A DNA stretch of 64,000 nucleotides from Chitinophagales bacterium (GCA_030832085.1 JAURJU010000050.1:186001-250000), one strand, 5' to 3'; positions 36,982 to 45,958 are shown, counted from the first letter of the stretch. The notes: generated by a model from the letters alone, not told the origin. A program made the numbers and translations.

Positions 36982-36989
36982 CAAAAATA
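36982..36989 (-). promoter_or_regulatory. Promoter -7 box TATTTTTG of the DUF3109-lutB unit
   Basis: Exact TAnnTTTG match 15 nt before the TTG start at 36966. Confidence 0.5.
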
Positions 36990-37031
36990 AGGGTTAATCT
37001 GTCCCCTTGAAAAGCAGTTTTGCACATGGAA

Positions 37032-37769
37032 TCAGAGGCTCATCATTTCTTTGAAACGGACAGCTTGGCGTCTTGACACTTCAATTTTTTCACCACCCCT
37101 GATTTCAAGCAGTAGACCACCGTTGAAAAAGGGTTCCACCCTTTCTATCATGCGGAGGTTTACTATGTGCTTGCGGTTGGCCCGAAAGAATATCCTGGGA
37201 TCCAGCCGCTCCTCCAAAGCGTTCAGCGACTTCAGGATCAATGGTTTGTTGACGCCAAAAAACACCTTGGCATAATTGCCTACTGACTCAAATAACCTGA
37301 TTTCTGAGAGCTTAACAAACCAGCACTTTTCTCCATCCTTTACAAAAACCTGGTCTGACTCTGTGAGCGAAAGCCTCAGCTCAGACCTGTTTTCTGAAAA
37401 GCCCATATCCTTGTCGTCCATTGCCAGACATTTCTGCACTGCATCGGAAAGGCGCTTGGGATCAATGGGTTTCAAAAGATAATCAAGTGCATTTACCTCA
37501 AATGCCTTGAGGGCATATGCATCGTGTGCCGTTGTAAAAATCACCATGGGTACCTTTTCCAATTCCAACAACAAATCAAACCCTGTCTTTACCGGCATCT
37601 GCACATCCAAAAAAATCAGTTCAGGATTCATTTCGTTGATCAGTGACAAGCCCTCATCTGCATTGGTGGCTTCCCCCACCACTTCAATTTCAGGATGCTC
37701 TGCAAGCATTTTTTTCAGCTCATTTCTGGCAAGTCTTTCATCGTCAATGATGATGGCAGTTTTTTTCAT
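37032..37769 (-). CDS. LytTR-family response regulator
   Basis: A 245-residue two-component regulator. The receiver domain (1-120) has the acidic pair D9/D10, the phospho-acceptor D55 in LIFLDVQMP, and K101 in the LLKPID motif. The LytTR DNA-binding domain occupies about 145-245 (WFVKLSEIRLFESVGNYAKVF, then FFRANRKHIVNL). LytTR regulators bind direct repeats upstream of targets that cannot be predicted here. It lies 9 bp downstream of its partner histidine kinase on the same strand, so the two form a co-transcribed pair. Confidence 0.94.
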   Translation of the reverse strand: MKKTAIIIDDERLARNELKKMLAEHPEIEVVGEATNADEGLSLINEMNPELIFLDVQMPVKTGFDLLLELEKVPMVIFTTAHDAYALKAFEVNALDYLLKPIDPKRLSDAVQKCLAMDDKDMGFSENRSELRLSLTESDQVFVKDGEKCWFVKLSEIRLFESVGNYAKVFFGVNKPLILKSLNALEERLDPRIFFRANRKHIVNLRMIERVEPFFNGGLLLEIRGGEKIEVSRRQAVRFKEMMSL

Positions 37770-37778
37770 ACGCTTTTT

Positions 37779-38828
37779 TTAGGCAATGGGGATCATCAGT
37801 TTTGCTTCTATTCGGTTGGCATCAACCTGTTCTATGTTGAAGGAAGCGGCCTCCCCAAAAATCAGCTTGAGTCTGCTTGAAGTGCTCTGCAGACCAAAGC
37901 CCTCATTTCCTTCTTTAATCAGCAAGGTTCCAGAATTGACAACAGTCAAGACAAGACATCCATCACGCTCTGAAGATTCAATACAAATTTCGCCGTCGGC
38001 AATGGTCTTTCCGATTCCGTGTTTAATGGCATTCTCCACAAGGGTTTGTAGCATCATGGGAGGAACCTGATAATCGAGTGTTTCCTCATCAATCCGGTAT
38101 TGTACATCAAGCCTGTCTTCAAACCTGATCAATTCCAATGCCAGGTAGTCCCTGACTATGTTCATCTCCTGTTCAAGTGATATTGTTTCCTGGTGGTCGG
38201 AACGCATGCTGGAGCGGAGAATATTGCTGAGGGCAGTTATCGCTTCCCTTGCCCGGTTCGGATCTTCATCAATCAATGCCCTGATGCTGTTCATGGCATT
38301 GAAAATAAAATGTGGATTGATGTGCGATTTAATGGTTTTGAGCTCCAAGGACTTCACCAATGCCTCCAGCTTCAGGTTGTCCAGTTGGTTTTTCCTGGAA
38401 TCTGCAACATAATGATAGATGAAGTAGATGCAATTCCAAATAAACAGATAAATAAACGAGGTAAAAACATTGCTGCTGATTTTTTGGGAGATGGTCAATT
38501 TTGCTTCTTCCCTGTATTCCAGCTGTGCAAAGGAACTGAAGTAGGTCTCTCCAAGGCCCACTGCTGTCGCAAAAATTACCGAAACGAATACAAAACCAAT
38601 CAGCTGGTAATTGATGCCCCGCTGAAGGAGCTTGAGCCAATGGATGGTGATGCGCATAAAGTGAGACATCGTGAGGGCAATTGCCACATACAGCGCAAGC
38701 CTGCCTAAAAATTTCCCATCAAACAGGTTGTAGGTCAGGGCAAAGAATGTGTTGACAGCCGCAAACATCATCCAGCCCGAAAATTGAAATAACCAATATT
38801 TTGAAAGGTTTTTGAAATACATATACAT
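37779..38828 (-). CDS. LytS/YehU-type sensor histidine kinase
   Basis: About 349 residues with four hydrophobic membrane segments in the first 140. A His_kinase domain of the LytS/YehU type follows, with the phospho-acceptor H173 in SHINPHFIFNAMNS, and a GHKL ATPase domain at about 240-345 (PPMMLQTLVENAIKHG is the N box, GFGLQSTSSRL the G box). There is no recognisable periplasmic ligand domain, so the signal is probably sensed in the membrane. Start: ATG 38828 (or 38822), because the -7 box at 38835-38842 excludes the TTG at 38837. It pairs with the LytTR regulator downstream. Confidence 0.92.
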   Translation of the reverse strand: MYMYFKNLSKYWLFQFSGWMMFAAVNTFFALTYNLFDGKFLGRLALYVAIALTMSHFMRITIHWLKLLQRGINYQLIGFVFVSVIFATAVGLGETYFSSFAQLEYREEAKLTISQKISSNVFTSFIYLFIWNCIYFIYHYVADSRKNQLDNLKLEALVKSLELKTIKSHINPHFIFNAMNSIRALIDEDPNRAREAITALSNILRSSMRSDHQETISLEQEMNIVRDYLALELIRFEDRLDVQYRIDEETLDYQVPPMMLQTLVENAIKHGIGKTIADGEICIESSERDGCLVLTVVNSGTLLIKEGNEGFGLQSTSSRLKLIFGEAASFNIEQVDANRIEAKLMIPIA

Positions 38829-38834
38829 CGTATT

Positions 38835-38842
38835 CAAAACTA
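38835..38842 (-). promoter_or_regulatory. Promoter -7 box TAGTTTTG of the kinase-regulator pair
   Basis: Exact TAnnTTTG match 6 nt before the ATG at 38828 (12 nt before 38822), implying a leaderless or very short leader. Confidence 0.5.
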
Positions 38843-39061
38843 TACAAATGAAAATGAAGGGAAAAATGGTTTTTTACAGGAGGTTTTAAAGGCCCATTGA
38901 CTGGTAAAACAGGTTCAGTTGCACAGGTTTCAGCTTTGAACCCGATTGCCTTGTTTTCAGCCATAATTTGATTAACTTTATACGATGCCAGCAAGGAAAG
39001 CAACGAACAAAAAAGTGCAAACCTTGTTTATTCAAATTACAGGTTACCAATAGAATTCATT

Positions 39062-40990
39062 ATGATGCAAATCGAGGCTGGTGCATTGCTGAAGCAAATC
39101 AACTCCCCCAAGGACCTCAAAAAATTGGGAAAGGATGAACTCTACAAGGTATGTGATGAGCTCAGACAATACATCATCGATGTGGTTAGTGTTCATGGGG
39201 GTCATTTTGCAGCAAGTTTAGGAGTGGTTGAGCTTTCGGTTGCATTGCACTATGTATACAATACGCCCTACGATCAGCTGGTTTGGGACGTAGGCCACCA
39301 AGCCTATGGACACAAGATTCTCACCGGTAGAAGGGACAATTTTCATACCAACAGAAAATACGGTGGGCTGAGTGGATTCCCCAAAAGAACAGAAAGTGAA
39401 TATGATGCTTTCGGAGTAGGGCATTCATCCACCTCCATATCTGCTGCATTGGGAATGGCCATCGCAGCAAAATACAATGGTGAAAAAGACCGAAAGTCGG
39501 TTGCGGTCATCGGTGATGGCTCAATGACAGCAGGAATGGCCTTTGAGGCGATGAACCATGCCGGTGTTGCAGATGCTGACATGCTTGTGATTTTAAATGA
39601 CAATTGCATGAGCATCGACCCCAATGTTGGGTCCTTGAGGGAATACCTTACTGACATTACCACTTCCCATACCTACAACAAACTCAAGGATGATATCTGG
39701 AATACCCTTGGGAAGCTTCCCATTGGAGGCAACTTCAGCAGGGAAATGGCCAGCAAACTGGAACACAGCATCAAGGGATTCATCAACAAGAGAAGCAATC
39801 TGTTTGAATCCATGAACATGCGCTATTTCGGGCCAATCGATGGACACAACATCACAAAACTGGTGGATACCCTCAAGGACCTGAGGGATATTCCAGGTCC
39901 AAAACTCTTGCACATCATCACTACCAAGGGCAAAGGATATGCATTGGCAGAAAAAGACCAAACCAAGTGGCATGCCCCTGGTCTCTTTGACAAAGTGACC
40001 GGTGAGATTTTCAAAAAAACATTTGATACGCCACAAGCACCCAAATACCAAGATGTGTTTGGAAAAACCATCATAGAACTTGCCGAAAAGAACAAAAAGA
40101 TTTTTGGCATCACCCCAGCAATGCCATCAGGCTCATCCCTGAAATTCATGATGGAGGAAATGCCGGACAGGGCTTTTGATGTGGGCATCTGCGAACAACA
40201 TGCCGTTACCTTGAGTGCAGGCATGGCAACACAGGGTCTAAAGGTTTTTTGCAACATCTATTCATCATTCATGCAGCGGGCATATGACCAAGTGGTGCAC
40301 GATGTCGCCATCCAAAAACTTCCTGTTGTTTTTTGCCTGGATCGTGCAGGCCTTGTAGGAGATGATGGCCCAACACACCATGGCGTTTACGATATCCCTT
40401 ACATGCGTTGCATTCCAAACATGATCGTGTCTGCACCAATGAATGAGGGAGAGTTGAGGGACCTGATGTATACGGCGCAACTTGAATCCACCCAATTCCC
40501 GTTTGTGATCCGTTATCCAAGGGGTGAAGGCACCATGCCGGAATGGAAAACCACCATGAAAGAAATTGAAATTGGAAAAGGAAGAAAATTGAAAGATGGA
40601 AAAGAGATAGCCATTCTTTCGTTTGGCCATCCTGGTAATTTTGCTGCCACAGCCATCCGAAACCTAAGAGCAGATGGCATCACTCCAGGGCACTATGACT
40701 TGCGCTTTGCAAAACCCCTTGACGAGGAAATGCTGCACGATGTTTTTGCACATTACAGCAAAATCATCACGGTTGAAGATGGCACAATCGTTGGTGGCGT
40801 TGGATCTGCAGTGCTTGAATTCATGGCGACCCATGGCTATAAGGCAGACATCAGGATGTTGGGGATTCCTGACCGTATCGTTGAACATGGATCCCAAAAG
40901 GAATTGCACAAGGAGTGTCATTATGATGCCGAAGCCATTGCAGAAACGGCAAGGGAAATGATGAAAGAAAAGGTCAGGATTACGCAATGA
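39062..40990 (+). CDS. dxs: 1-deoxy-D-xylulose-5-phosphate synthase
   Basis: A 642-residue thiamin-diphosphate enzyme that condenses pyruvate with glyceraldehyde 3-phosphate, the first step of the MEP isoprenoid pathway. Seen are HGGHFAASLGVVELSVALH, the DVGHQAYGHKILTGR segment, the ThDP/Mg motif GDGSMTAGMA at 151-160 with the downstream NDNCMSI, and the pyrimidine-domain motif DVGICEQHAVTLSAGMA. Length is close to the usual 620-640. It starts with ATGATG, so M1 or M2 is equally possible. Its 3' end overlaps convergent scpA by 11 bp. No other isoprenoid gene is adjacent. Confidence 0.96.
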   Translation: MMQIEAGALLKQINSPKDLKKLGKDELYKVCDELRQYIIDVVSVHGGHFAASLGVVELSVALHYVYNTPYDQLVWDVGHQAYGHKILTGRRDNFHTNRKYGGLSGFPKRTESEYDAFGVGHSSTSISAALGMAIAAKYNGEKDRKSVAVIGDGSMTAGMAFEAMNHAGVADADMLVILNDNCMSIDPNVGSLREYLTDITTSHTYNKLKDDIWNTLGKLPIGGNFSREMASKLEHSIKGFINKRSNLFESMNMRYFGPIDGHNITKLVDTLKDLRDIPGPKLLHIITTKGKGYALAEKDQTKWHAPGLFDKVTGEIFKKTFDTPQAPKYQDVFGKTIIELAEKNKKIFGITPAMPSGSSLKFMMEEMPDRAFDVGICEQHAVTLSAGMATQGLKVFCNIYSSFMQRAYDQVVHDVAIQKLPVVFCLDRAGLVGDDGPTHHGVYDIPYMRCIPNMIVSAPMNEGELRDLMYTAQLESTQFPFVIRYPRGEGTMPEWKTTMKEIEIGKGRKLKDGKEIAILSFGHPGNFAATAIRNLRADGITPGHYDLRFAKPLDEEMLHDVFAHYSKIITVEDGTIVGGVGSAVLEFMATHGYKADIRMLGIPDRIVEHGSQKELHKECHYDAEAIAETAREMMKEKVRITQ

Positions 40991-41759
40991 TGGTGACCAG
41001 CTGGTCTTCAGGGCGCTCATCATTGAACTCAATGATGAAATTATTTTTACCCTCACCGATGATGATGGCGAGATAACTTTGTTGCACCAATTCCAATACG
41101 GTCAGGAAAAGAAATATGGCATGTAACCTGTCCTGGCATACGTCAAATACCTTTTCGAAAGACATTGTTTTTTCCTGGGAACTCACCTTCAGCACGTATT
41201 CACGGGTTTCTTCCATGGTGTAATTGTACCGGTACACCACATGTTGGGGCTTGTTTTGCCGGTCATGGACCCTTTGCATTACCTTTTCAAAAACTTTCAT
41301 CAGTTTGAAAAGTGAAATCGATTGGATTTCTGTACCCTCTGCGGATTCTTCCCCTACTGAATGAAGATCTGTCTGAAGATTCCCTCTTTTTACCATGAAC
41401 ATCCGCTGTTGTTCAAGTTGCGCGAGTTTCAATGAGGCCTCTTTGAATTTTTTATACTCAAGAATCTTGTCAATCAATTCTTTTCTGGGATCAACCTCAT
41501 TTCCCTGATCATCTAACTCCTTCCGCGGCAGGAGCATTTTGGCTTTGATGCGAATAAGGGTTGAAATAAACAGGATGAACTCACTGCTCAGCTCAATGTT
41601 GTCCTCCTCTGACTTCTTGATGAAAGAGAGAAAGTCATCTATGATATTTGTGATGGGGATATTGTAGATATCCAGTTCATCACGTTCAATGAAAAAAAGC
41701 AGAAGATCAAAGGGACCTTCAAACTGGGGAAGTCTGATCTGGTATGAGGCAGTATTCAA
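40980..41759 (-). CDS. scpA: Segregation and condensation protein A (kleisin)
   Basis: About 259 residues. The conserved kleisin N-terminus is YQIRLPQFEGPFDLLLFFIERDELDIYNIPI; the C-terminal winged helix lies at about 195-255. ScpA bridges SMC and ScpB in the bacterial condensin complex. No ATG lies near the conserved start. TTG 41759 (MNTASYQIRL) is preferred to ATG 41831, because a perfect -7 box lies between them and residues encoded upstream do not look like the family. scpB and smc are not in the window. Its last 11 bp overlap the dxs 3' end. Confidence 0.9.
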   Translation of the reverse strand: MNTASYQIRLPQFEGPFDLLLFFIERDELDIYNIPITNIIDDFLSFIKKSEEDNIELSSEFILFISTLIRIKAKMLLPRKELDDQGNEVDPRKELIDKILEYKKFKEASLKLAQLEQQRMFMVKRGNLQTDLHSVGEESAEGTEIQSISLFKLMKVFEKVMQRVHDRQNKPQHVVYRYNYTMEETREYVLKVSSQEKTMSFEKVFDVCQDRLHAIFLFLTVLELVQQSYLAIIIGEGKNNFIIEFNDERPEDQLVTIIA

Positions 41760-41787
41760 AAGTGTCGTTTTGTAGTGCGAAAGGCGA

Positions 41788-41795
41788 CAAATATA
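41788..41795 (-). promoter_or_regulatory. Promoter -7 box TATATTTG of scpA
   Basis: Exact TAnnTTTG match 28 nt before the TTG start at 41759. An ATG at 41831 would lie upstream of the promoter. Confidence 0.5.
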
Positions 41796-41866
41796 TGAAA
41801 TTGATACAAAAGAAATCGATAGATCGGTCATTTTTAACGACCTTGCCAACCTAAAAACCGTCTACC

Positions 41867-42721
41867 GTGAAATGGATTCTCTTCATCATCCTTTGCCTCA
41901 TATGGGGCAGCTCCTTTAGAATCATGAAAGAAGGCATGGAAACCTTGGGGCCTTTCCAGCTGGCATCCATCAGGATTATTTCAGCAGGATTGGTGATGCT
42001 GCCCCTGGTGCGAAGTGCATACCGGGCTGTACCCAAAAAAGCCATCCCGGCCTTGATTCTTTCTGGATTCCTTGGAACCCTTTTCCCCGCCTATTTGTTT
42101 TGCATCGCACAAACCAAGATAGACAGCTCGGTTGCGGGCATCCTCAATGCATTGACCCCGATATTTACCCTGGCGATAGGGATGGCATTTTTTAACCTTA
42201 AGGTGGGATGGATCAAATGGGCTGGAATGTTGCTTGGATTTGCTGGAATGCTTGTATTGGTCTTGGGTGCATCCCGTGAAATGAATGTACAATACATCGG
42301 ATATACATTCTTGGCAATCCTTGCTACCATTTGCTATGGATTGAATGTGAACGTTGTAAACCAGTACTTGAAAGACATCGCGCCCATGCACATTGCAACC
42401 ATTGCCTTTACTGCACTGATCATACCCAACCTTCTGGTGTTGGCCTATACTGGATATTTCACCGACCCTGGGCTGTTGAATGGAACAATGACAAAGGGTA
42501 CCATCGCTGGTGCTGTACTGGGGATACTGGGTACCTGTATTGCATCAGTCATTTTCTATACCCTGATGAAAAAGGCCGGACCTATTTTTGCCTCAATGGT
42601 AACCTATGGAATCCCACTGGTGGCATTGGGATGGGGTATGCTTTCAGGAGAAACTGTTACTGCTATTCAAATTGCAGGAATGTTTGTCATTCTTTCTGGA
42701 GTGCGGTTGGCCAACAAATAG
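41867..42721 (+). CDS. EamA-family (drug/metabolite transporter) permease
   Basis: A 284-residue protein with ten hydrophobic segments in two EamA repeats; the start MKWILFIILCLIWGSSFRIMKEG carries the family's WGSSF motif. It probably exports a small metabolite, identity unknown. It is a paralogue of the exporter at 34071-34988 but not a close copy. The first codon is GTG: no ATG precedes the conserved first helix, and the next ATG would remove it. It is divergent from scpA and convergent with frr (stop codons 2 bp apart). Confidence 0.87.
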   Translation: MKWILFIILCLIWGSSFRIMKEGMETLGPFQLASIRIISAGLVMLPLVRSAYRAVPKKAIPALILSGFLGTLFPAYLFCIAQTKIDSSVAGILNALTPIFTLAIGMAFFNLKVGWIKWAGMLLGFAGMLVLVLGASREMNVQYIGYTFLAILATICYGLNVNVVNQYLKDIAPMHIATIAFTALIIPNLLVLAYTGYFTDPGLLNGTMTKGTIAGAVLGILGTCIASVIFYTLMKKAGPIFASMVTYGIPLVALGWGMLSGETVTAIQIAGMFVILSGVRLANK

Positions 42722-42723
42722 GC

Positions 42724-43287
42724 TTATACACTCATGATTTCCTTTTCCTTGGCAGCAAGTTGCTTTTCTATCAGGGCAATGAACTTGTTGGTCATCTCCT
42801 GAATTTCCTTTTCTGCATCTGTAGCAATGTCCTCGCTCAAGCCATTTTTCTGCATCTTTTTTACTTGTTCAATTGCATCTCTTCTGATGTTGCGAATGGC
42901 AATCTTGGAATGCTCCCCTTCGTTTTGCACCCGCTTCACAATCTCCCTCCTTCTTTCTTCTGTCAACGGGGGAAGAAAAATTCGGATGATGCTGCCATCA
43001 TTTTGGGGATTGACACCCAAATTCGCCGCAATGATAGAACGTTCTATGGGTTGAAGCATGTTTTTTTCCCAGGGCTGAATGGTAAGTGTTCTGGCGTCTG
43101 CCACCGAGATGTTGGCAACCTGTGAAATGCCTGTAGGAGATCCATAGTATTCTACCGTTATCCCATCAAACATTTGGGGATTGGCCCTGCCTGCGCGAAT
43201 TTTAACAAGTTCTGCCTCAAGGTGTGAAAGCGCCTTTTCCATGGTTTCGGAAGCATCAGACATGTGCAATTGAAGTTCTTCAGACAT
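42724..43287 (-). CDS. frr: Ribosome recycling factor
   Basis: A 187-residue protein that, with EF-G, splits post-termination ribosomes. It has the three-helix bundle and family signatures: KIRAGRANPQMFDGITVEYYG near the start, DARTLTIQPWEKNMLQPIERSI, then PPLTEERRREIVKRV. Length is normal (about 185). The gene pyrH, its frequent neighbour in other bacteria, is not in the window. The -7 box upstream is perfect and has a well-spaced -33 TTG. Confidence 0.97.
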   Translation of the reverse strand: MSEELQLHMSDASETMEKALSHLEAELVKIRAGRANPQMFDGITVEYYGSPTGISQVANISVADARTLTIQPWEKNMLQPIERSIIAANLGVNPQNDGSIIRIFLPPLTEERRREIVKRVQNEGEHSKIAIRNIRRDAIEQVKKMQKNGLSEDIATDAEKEIQEMTNKFIALIEKQLAAKEKEIMSV

Positions 43288-43306
43288 ATAGAGGAAAATT
43301 TGTTTG

Positions 43307-43314
43307 CAAATCTA
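43307..43314 (-). promoter_or_regulatory. Promoter -7 box TAGATTTG of frr
   Basis: Exact TAnnTTTG with a -33 TTG 22 nt upstream (complement of 43337-43339), 19 nt before the ATG at 43287. Confidence 0.65.
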
Positions 43315-43437
43315 ATGAATGAAAATAAAATGCAGACAATAAAAACCAAACCCAATTCCTCAACCCCGGAATGTCAAGGAGGAGATCTCTATTTTATTAA
43401 AAAGCATATTCAGCTACGGGAAAATTCTTAAATGCAT

Positions 43438-43445
43438 TAGTTTTG
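43438..43445 (+). promoter_or_regulatory. Promoter -7 box TAGTTTTG of the transketolase half-gene
   Basis: Exact TAnnTTTG match 17 nt before the ATG at 43463. No -33 TTG at standard distance. Confidence 0.5.
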
Positions 43446-43462
43446 CGCAAATACTTACAACA

Positions 43463-44296
43463 ATGGCTTCATTGAAAGAGACCGCTTCCCAAATCAGAAG
43501 AGACATTGTGCGCATGGTTCATGGTGTTCAAAGTGGGCATCCAGGTGGATCACTGGGCTGCGCCGATTTCTTGACAGCCTTGTATTTCAAGGTCATGAAA
43601 CACGACCCGTCCTTTAACATGGATGGCAACAACGAGGATCTTTTTTTCCTTTCCAATGGACATATCTCACCTGTTTTCTACTCCTGCCTTGCCCGTTCTG
43701 GCTACTTCCCTGTAAGCGAGTTGGGGAGCTTTAGAAAATTGAATACAAGGCTTCAGGGCCATCCTACAACCCATGAGCACCTACCCGGCGTTAGAATCGC
43801 CTCAGGATCGCTTGGGCAAGGCCTCAGTGTTGGATTGGGAGCAGCTATCGCAAAAAAAATGAACAAGGATGAAAAACTTGTCTTCACCCTGCATGGGGAT
43901 GGTGAGCTACAGGAAGGTCAAATCTGGGAGGCAGTCATGTTTGCCGCACACCACAAGGTGGACAACCTCATTGCTACCATCGACTGGAACGGGCAACAGA
44001 TAGATGGTCCTACAGACAAGGTCATTTCCCTGGGAAACATCAAGGAAAAATTTGAAGCTTTTGGTTGGATCACCCTTGACATGCAGGGAAATGATATGGA
44101 CAATGTTGTGGAAGTACTCGAAAAGGCCAAATCATTGACAGGCCAAGGAAAACCGATTGCCATCATGATGCGCACGTTGATGGGTAAAGGCATTGACTTC
44201 ATGGAGAACGACCATGGATGGCATGGGATAGCCCCCAATGACGAACAACTGGCAAATGCACTTGCGCAGGTTCCTGAAACACTCGGAGACTATTGA
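43463..44296 (+). CDS. Transketolase, N-terminal (ThDP pyrophosphate-binding) subunit
   Basis: A 277-residue protein equal to the first third or so of a full transketolase. It has H26 of SGHPGGSLG, the substrate loop RLQGHPTTHE, the ThDP/Mg motif GDGELQEGQIWEA starting at 145 and the paired ATIDWNG, then ends after the first domain (HGIAPNDEQL). Transketolase moves two-carbon units in the pentose phosphate pathway. The split form needs a second gene for the pyrimidine-binding and C-terminal domains. That partner is usually directly downstream, but here the next gene is a convergent permease 2 bp away, and no partner lies in the window. Confidence 0.9.
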   Translation: MASLKETASQIRRDIVRMVHGVQSGHPGGSLGCADFLTALYFKVMKHDPSFNMDGNNEDLFFLSNGHISPVFYSCLARSGYFPVSELGSFRKLNTRLQGHPTTHEHLPGVRIASGSLGQGLSVGLGAAIAKKMNKDEKLVFTLHGDGELQEGQIWEAVMFAAHHKVDNLIATIDWNGQQIDGPTDKVISLGNIKEKFEAFGWITLDMQGNDMDNVVEVLEKAKSLTGQGKPIAIMMRTLMGKGIDFMENDHGWHGIAPNDEQLANALAQVPETLGDY

Positions 44297-44298
44297 TA

Positions 44299-45528
44299 TC
44301 ACACCCTCAAATCAATGGCTGCAATTGCCGCCCTCCTGGCTGGCATCCATGATGCTGTTGTTCCAATTCCCAATACGGTAACAGCAACGAGCACGAAATC
44401 TGTAAAGACAAGTTTGACTGGATAGTAATCAATCAAAAAAGTTGCTCCCTGAAGCGGCACCAACTTGAACCTTGTCTGCAGATAATAAAGCAAAAGGGCA
44501 ACGCCCATCCCCCCGATCATGCCCATGGATGAAAGCAACACGCCTTCTGCCAAAAATATTTTTTGAAGCAGCCCCTGGTCTGCTCCCATGGCCTTCAGTA
44601 CTTGTATGTCTTTTTGCTTTTCGAGCACCAACATGCTCAATGCTCCAATCATGTTGAATGCGGCAACAACAAGGATCAGTGAAAAAATACCAAAGATGGC
44701 AAGCTTTTCCAACCGGATGGTGGTGTACAGCATCCGGTTCTGTTCAAACCGGTTCTCTACTGTGTACCCTTTTCCCAACAAGGATTTGATGGACATGGAT
44801 ATGGTTTCCAGTTCAGTTGTTCCACTGGTTTTTATTTCTACAGCACTGAATTCATTTGCCCCAAACGCAGTATATGTTTTTACAAAATCAATGTTTGTAA
44901 TGACGTACTTGTTGTCGAACTCACTTTGGATGGCAAAACTACCCTGTGGATATCCCATGGCAACACCCAATGCAGATGAAGGGTCCGGTGATTGGCTGTT
45001 TCGTTTGGGCAAATAGATGGAAACCGGAAAGATGGCCCTGTCAGATGACAGCCCAAGCATCTGTTCAACACCAACACCCATGACCAAGCCTGGACGTTCA
45101 GCTTCCCCCATCTTGAATTCACCACGGTACATGCTATTGGGAAGACCAGACACGGCAGCAAACTTTTCATCAACCCCTTTGATGTTGACCACCGCCTGAA
45201 GCGGGCCATTTTGCAGCAAGGCCTTTTCCTCTGCAACAAGCGTGATGGCTGAAACGCCTGAAATTCCCTTGAGCTTGTTCAACTGATCTTGTGTCAATAC
45301 AATCGTTTTTCCCATTGACGGGCCAATCCTGAGTTCAGGGTAAAAGGAGGAATACAGTGATTTGACAAGGGATTCAAATCCATTGAACGCACTAAGTATG
45401 GTGATGAGTGCTGCAGTCCCAAACACAATCGCGACAACACTCACCCATGAGATGATGTTGATTGCGTTGGTCGACTTTTTGGCCCTGAAATAACGCCAGG
45501 AAAATTTCAGGATCAGCAAAAGGTTCAT
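44299..45528 (-). CDS. FtsX-like ABC permease (LolC/LolE-like)
   Basis: A 409-residue inner-membrane protein with one N-terminal transmembrane helix (WVSVVAIVFGTAALITILSAF), a large periplasmic MacB-PCD-type domain (about 50-260) and three C-terminal helices of the FtsX domain (from about 275). The architecture matches LolC/LolE, which extract lipoproteins from the inner membrane together with the ATPase LolD. No lolD is adjacent, so the substrate is inference. The start codon overlaps the rbfA stop in ATGA (4 bp), showing translational coupling with rbfA. Confidence 0.85.
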   Translation of the reverse strand: MNLLLILKFSWRYFRAKKSTNAINIISWVSVVAIVFGTAALITILSAFNGFESLVKSLYSSFYPELRIGPSMGKTIVLTQDQLNKLKGISGVSAITLVAEEKALLQNGPLQAVVNIKGVDEKFAAVSGLPNSMYRGEFKMGEAERPGLVMGVGVEQMLGLSSDRAIFPVSIYLPKRNSQSPDPSSALGVAMGYPQGSFAIQSEFDNKYVITNIDFVKTYTAFGANEFSAVEIKTSGTTELETISMSIKSLLGKGYTVENRFEQNRMLYTTIRLEKLAIFGIFSLILVVAAFNMIGALSMLVLEKQKDIQVLKAMGADQGLLQKIFLAEGVLLSSMGMIGGMGVALLLYYLQTRFKLVPLQGATFLIDYYPVKLVFTDFVLVAVTVLGIGTTASWMPARRAAIAAIDLRV

Positions 45529-45887
45529 TGATTTCTTTCTTCGTTGATTTTCTTGAAAATCTCCTCCATTTTAAACACATGGTCAAGTGTATCGTCTTTG
45601 AAAAACTTCAACTCAGGTATTCTTCGCAGCTGTTGCTTAACCCGGGATCCAAGTTCCTTTCTCATCTCACCTTTACGGACTTCAATTTTTGCAAGCACCG
45701 CTTCAGGATCCTTTACTTGAAAAAGACTGAGATAAAACCTGGCTTCCAAAAGATCAGGTGTAACCTTAACAGCTGAAATCGAAATCATACCCCCATTGAT
45801 CATGTTCAATCCCATTCTGAGAAAGATATCATTCATTTCCTCCTGAAGCACCCCTGCCACCTGTTTCTGTCTTTTGCTTTCCTCCAT
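45525..45887 (-). CDS. rbfA: Ribosome-binding factor A
   Basis: A 120-residue KH-like protein that helps 16S rRNA 5'-end maturation of the 30S subunit. It shows the family pattern MEESKRQKQVAGVLQEEMNDIF at the start, a central ISAVKVTPDLLEARFYLSLF strand region and the C-terminal LRRIPELKFFKDDTLDH. It overlaps the downstream permease gene by 4 bp. rbfA followed by a LolC/E-like permease is an arrangement I recall in other Bacteroidota. Confidence 0.94.
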   Translation of the reverse strand: MEESKRQKQVAGVLQEEMNDIFLRMGLNMINGGMISISAVKVTPDLLEARFYLSLFQVKDPEAVLAKIEVRKGEMRKELGSRVKQQLRRIPELKFFKDDTLDHVFKMEEIFKKINEERNQ

Positions 45888-45917
45888 AACTGATCACTTG
45901 ATGGATGTAAAATTAGT

Positions 45918-45925
45918 TACTTTTG
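45918..45925 (+). promoter_or_regulatory. Promoter -7 box TACTTTTG of the ABC exporter gene
   Basis: Exact TAnnTTTG with a -33 TTG at 45898-45900, 17 nt upstream: one of the clearest promoters in the window. It covers the TTG at 45923, so the ATG at 45959 is the start. Confidence 0.7.
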
Positions 45926-45958
45926 GGGCTAATTCTGAAAAAACGTAGCGACAAGCCA

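Noticed and set aside
38719-39003. 94-codon minus-strand frame between the histidine kinase and dxs
   Set aside because: No promoter, no recognisable domain, and it overlaps the kinase 5' region on the same strand in another frame.
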